A stretch of DNA of 64,000 bases from Pontibacter mangrovi (GTDB lineage Bacteria > Bacteroidota > Bacteroidia > Cytophagales > Hymenobacteraceae), in NCBI RefSeq assembly GCF_006385705.1, contig NZ_VFRQ01000001.1, forward strand, positions 744,001-808,000, read 5' to 3'. Below are positions 62,330-64,000 of this stretch, one piece after another. The number at the start of each line of letters is the position of its first letter. Within the stretch, counting starts at the first letter, position 1. Under the pieces are notes generated by a model, which did not search any database, was not told the DNA's origin, and saw only the letters and a list, made by a program, of their open reading frames with translations. The position numbers and the translations under genes are program-made.

Positions 62330-62367
62330 AAAGGCAGGTTAGAAACCATTTCTAGCCTGCCTTTTTT
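62330..62367. terminator. Bidirectional terminator
   Basis: AAAGGCAGGTTAGAAA and TTTCTAGCCTGCCTTT form a 16-bp stem with one G-U pair and a CCA loop, between the small basic gene and the SGNH hydrolase gene. Confidence 0.9.
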
Positions 62368-62385
62368 GCTTGTTTATACTTTCGC

Positions 62386-63078
62386 CTACTCCTGCGCCAG
62401 CGCCTTGGCAATGGCAGCATCGGCCATCGGCCCCATCACCAGATACCCGTCCTTGTTCGGGTGCACGCCATCATAGGTATACTTTTCCTGCATCCCTTTT
62501 CTGTCGTCTGCCATGGCGCTGTAGTAATCCAGGTACACCAGGTTGTTTTTCGCTGCGTAGCTTTTCAGCATACCGTTTAGCGTGGCGATTTTCGTAACCG
62601 GGTCTTTGCCTGGGCTCCACTTGTAGTCATAGGCCGGCAGCACCGACGACAGCACCACTTTTATACCATTGGCTTTGGCCAGCTCTGCCATCGACACAAT
62701 ATTGCCCATAATCTCCTCCAGCGTCATGGGGCCGGTGTTGCCGGCAATATCGTTGGTGCCTGCCAATATCACCACCACGGCCGGCTTCAGGTCTATCACG
62801 TCGGGCCGGAAGCGCACGAGCATCTGCGGCGTTGTTTGCCCGCTGATGCCGCGGTTGATATAGGGCTTGCCCTCGAAGAACTCAGGATTGTGGTTGCTCC
62901 AGCCCTCGGTTATTGAGTTGCCCATAAACACCACACGCTGCTCGCCGGGGACCGGCGCTTTAAGCTTCGCGTTTTCGGCTTTATACTTGCTGAGTTGGGC
63001 CCAGTCCTGTGCAAAGGCAAAATCGGTGGATAGCATGGAGAGGAGGAAAAGGATGAGGAAGAGTTTACGTTTTTTCAT
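62386..63078 (-). CDS. Secreted SGNH/GDSL esterase
   Basis: A 230-residue exported hydrolase (signal peptide ~1-23, ending AFAQ). The SGNH blocks are complete: block I MGNSITEG with nucleophile Ser55, block II Gly in NRGISGQTT, block III GTND with Asn109, and block V DGVHPN with Asp/His. The family removes acetyl or other acyl groups from polysaccharides or lipids. It lies upstream of (and on the same strand as) the partial gene at the window end; polysaccharide de-acetylation is possible. Confidence 0.93.
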   Translation of the reverse strand: MKKRKLFLILFLLSMLSTDFAFAQDWAQLSKYKAENAKLKAPVPGEQRVVFMGNSITEGWSNHNPEFFEGKPYINRGISGQTTPQMLVRFRPDVIDLKPAVVVILAGTNDIAGNTGPMTLEEIMGNIVSMAELAKANGIKVVLSSVLPAYDYKWSPGKDPVTKIATLNGMLKSYAAKNNLVYLDYYSAMADDRKGMQEKYTYDGVHPNKDGYLVMGPMADAAIAKALAQE

Positions 63079-63120
63079 GTTGAATAACCTTTGTATACAC
63101 GTTTATGAAAATTATACACT

Positions 63121-64000
63121 TTATTTTATCTCGATAGTACGCTCTTCAAAAGCAAGAGAACCATCTGCAGTCACTTCTTTTGTCTCTCTGCTATACATTA
63201 CCCAACCAGAGCCATGTATGCGGGCTGCAGTTGTGATTTCGGTTTGCACTTCAGGAAAATCTGCTCTTGCAGGAAAAGTAGCTGTCTCCCCTGCATTTTG
63301 CTTCAGGTATGCATACGTTGCGTCGGTCAGCGCTTCAGGGTCTATTGTTTGCCACATCCAGATAACTGAATTGTTATCTTCTGCATTGATCTCGTCTAGC
63401 CTAATGGTTACATCCGAGTTGAAGGGATCTCCACCCAAATTGTTAGGTACCGGTAATTGGCCATTGATTTCTTCCGCTAAAGTATACTTCCCACCATGGT
63501 ACGTATAGAACTGCCGGATATCTTTAATCGCCAATGCTTCGATAGCTTCCCTTGTCGAAAACATACCATCTACTTTATCAACCACCGCGTCTATTTGAGG
63601 GATATGCTTAAATTCGTTGCGCAAAACTGCTGTCGACTTTTTAACCTCGTCTCGTATTTCCTCCCAATTAATAACAGTTTCTAAAGCACCCATCTCATCT
63701 GTCTTTATCAGGATCTTCATGTTTTCTGATATACCAGCCAGCTTCCTAATTAAGGGATTATCAGTATCTAAGTCAATGTGGCGATACAGCCACTCAATAG
63801 TATAAGAGTTGGCAGTTGAGTCTTTTATGGTTACGTCTACTTCATAGGTCACAAACTCTCGCTTAGTGGTATCAGAGCCAGAAACCCGGTACTTTTCGTT
63901 TGTAATAGCGTAAGTCTGCGTTTCGTTTTTATCCCAGTATCCAATTACCTGAACTGTGGAGTCTTCTAAATTGATCTGTGCAAACGAAAGAGAGGATGTA
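63121..64000 (-). CDS. Secreted protein of unknown function, 5' end outside the window
   Basis: Reading leftwards, the frame is open to the right window edge; residues before the GTG at 63852 continue as SLSFAQINLEDSTVQVIGYWDKNETQTY, the end of a signal peptide (SFAQ) and the start of the mature chain. The start codon is therefore beyond 64000. The visible ~293 residues are soluble and alpha/beta with no recognised domain (WEEIRDEVKKSTAVLRNEF, DVTIRLDEINAEDNNSVIWMWQTIDPEAL). It may be a DUF-type exported protein; I name no family. Confidence 0.8.
   Translation of the reverse strand, partial: TSSLSFAQINLEDSTVQVIGYWDKNETQTYAITNEKYRVSGSDTTKREFVTYEVDVTIKDSTANSYTIEWLYRHIDLDTDNPLIRKLAGISENMKILIKTDEMGALETVINWEEIRDEVKKSTAVLRNEFKHIPQIDAVVDKVDGMFSTREAIEALAIKDIRQFYTYHGGKYTLAEEINGQLPVPNNLGGDPFNSDVTIRLDEINAEDNNSVIWMWQTIDPEALTDATYAYLKQNAGETATFPARADFPEVQTEITTAARIHGSGWVMYSRETKEVTADGSLAFEERTIEIK

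Noticed and set aside
1..64000. CRISPR array, rRNA or tRNA genes
   Set aside because: No regularly spaced direct repeats, no cloverleaf-like sequences and no rRNA segments were found on reading.

Overview
The window looks like a chromosomal segment of a moderately GC-rich member of the Bacteroidota, most likely order Cytophagales, family Hymenobacteraceae, with a Pontibacter-like gene repertoire. Supporting signs are a SusC/SusD system with a FecR-type regulator, a type IX secretion (T9SS) sorting domain, TAnnTTTG-type -7 promoter boxes, a GH92 mannosidase and Cytophagales-style PAS kinases. The genus is inferred from style and gene content. No rRNA, tRNA or CRISPR array was seen.

Layout. 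1-3.4 kb: end of an unrecognised gene, a REP-like cluster of hairpins, a small membrane protein and a secreted M28 peptidase. 3.4-16.2 kb: an alpha-glucan (starch-type) utilisation locus on the minus strand, in transcription order GH13 amylase with T9SS tail, clan GH-A-like glycosidase, FecR, SusC, SusD, SusE. 16.5-20 kb: two soluble PAS histidine kinases flanking a CheY-like receiver. 20-31 kb: FUSC exporter, GH92, YqjM-type ene-reductase, small acetyltransferase, M1 peptidase, GT39 transferase, amidohydrolase, MscS channel. 31-37 kb: ECF sigma factor, aldose 1-epimerase, FucP-type sugar permease, patatin/Omp85 protein. 37-40 kb: HMA-AraC fusion regulator, pirin, two disordered Gly/Tyr/Arg/Asp-rich proteins.

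40.4-42.9 kb: a DUF72 gene broken by an IS200/IS605-family insertion. The element keeps an intact TnpB (RNA-guided nuclease family) but its TnpA is decayed. Its ends can be placed because removing it restores the DUF72 reading frame. 43-46.7 kb: ferredoxin reductase and ferredoxin pair, TIGR02587/TIGR02588 pair, a frameshifted outer-membrane barrel gene. 46.8-50.8 kb: CCG-domain protein with HMG-CoA lyase, and divergently an SDR and an aldehyde dehydrogenase. 50.8-64 kb: mostly housekeeping genes (CNNM/CBS protein, deaminase, purC, STAS protein, rnz, haem-binding protein, queuosine-precursor transporter, EamA transporter with a candidate attenuator leader, NlpE-like protein, trpS, HGSNAT-like protein, mgsA, SGNH hydrolase) and the start-truncated end of a secreted protein.

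Two signals stand out. First, the word AAGTATA/TATACTT occurs about 80 times by eye (both orientations, genes and spacers), against roughly 5 expected from base composition, and it forces otherwise rare codon pairs. Second, the TnpB element has an inferable native guide that matches its own empty donor site.
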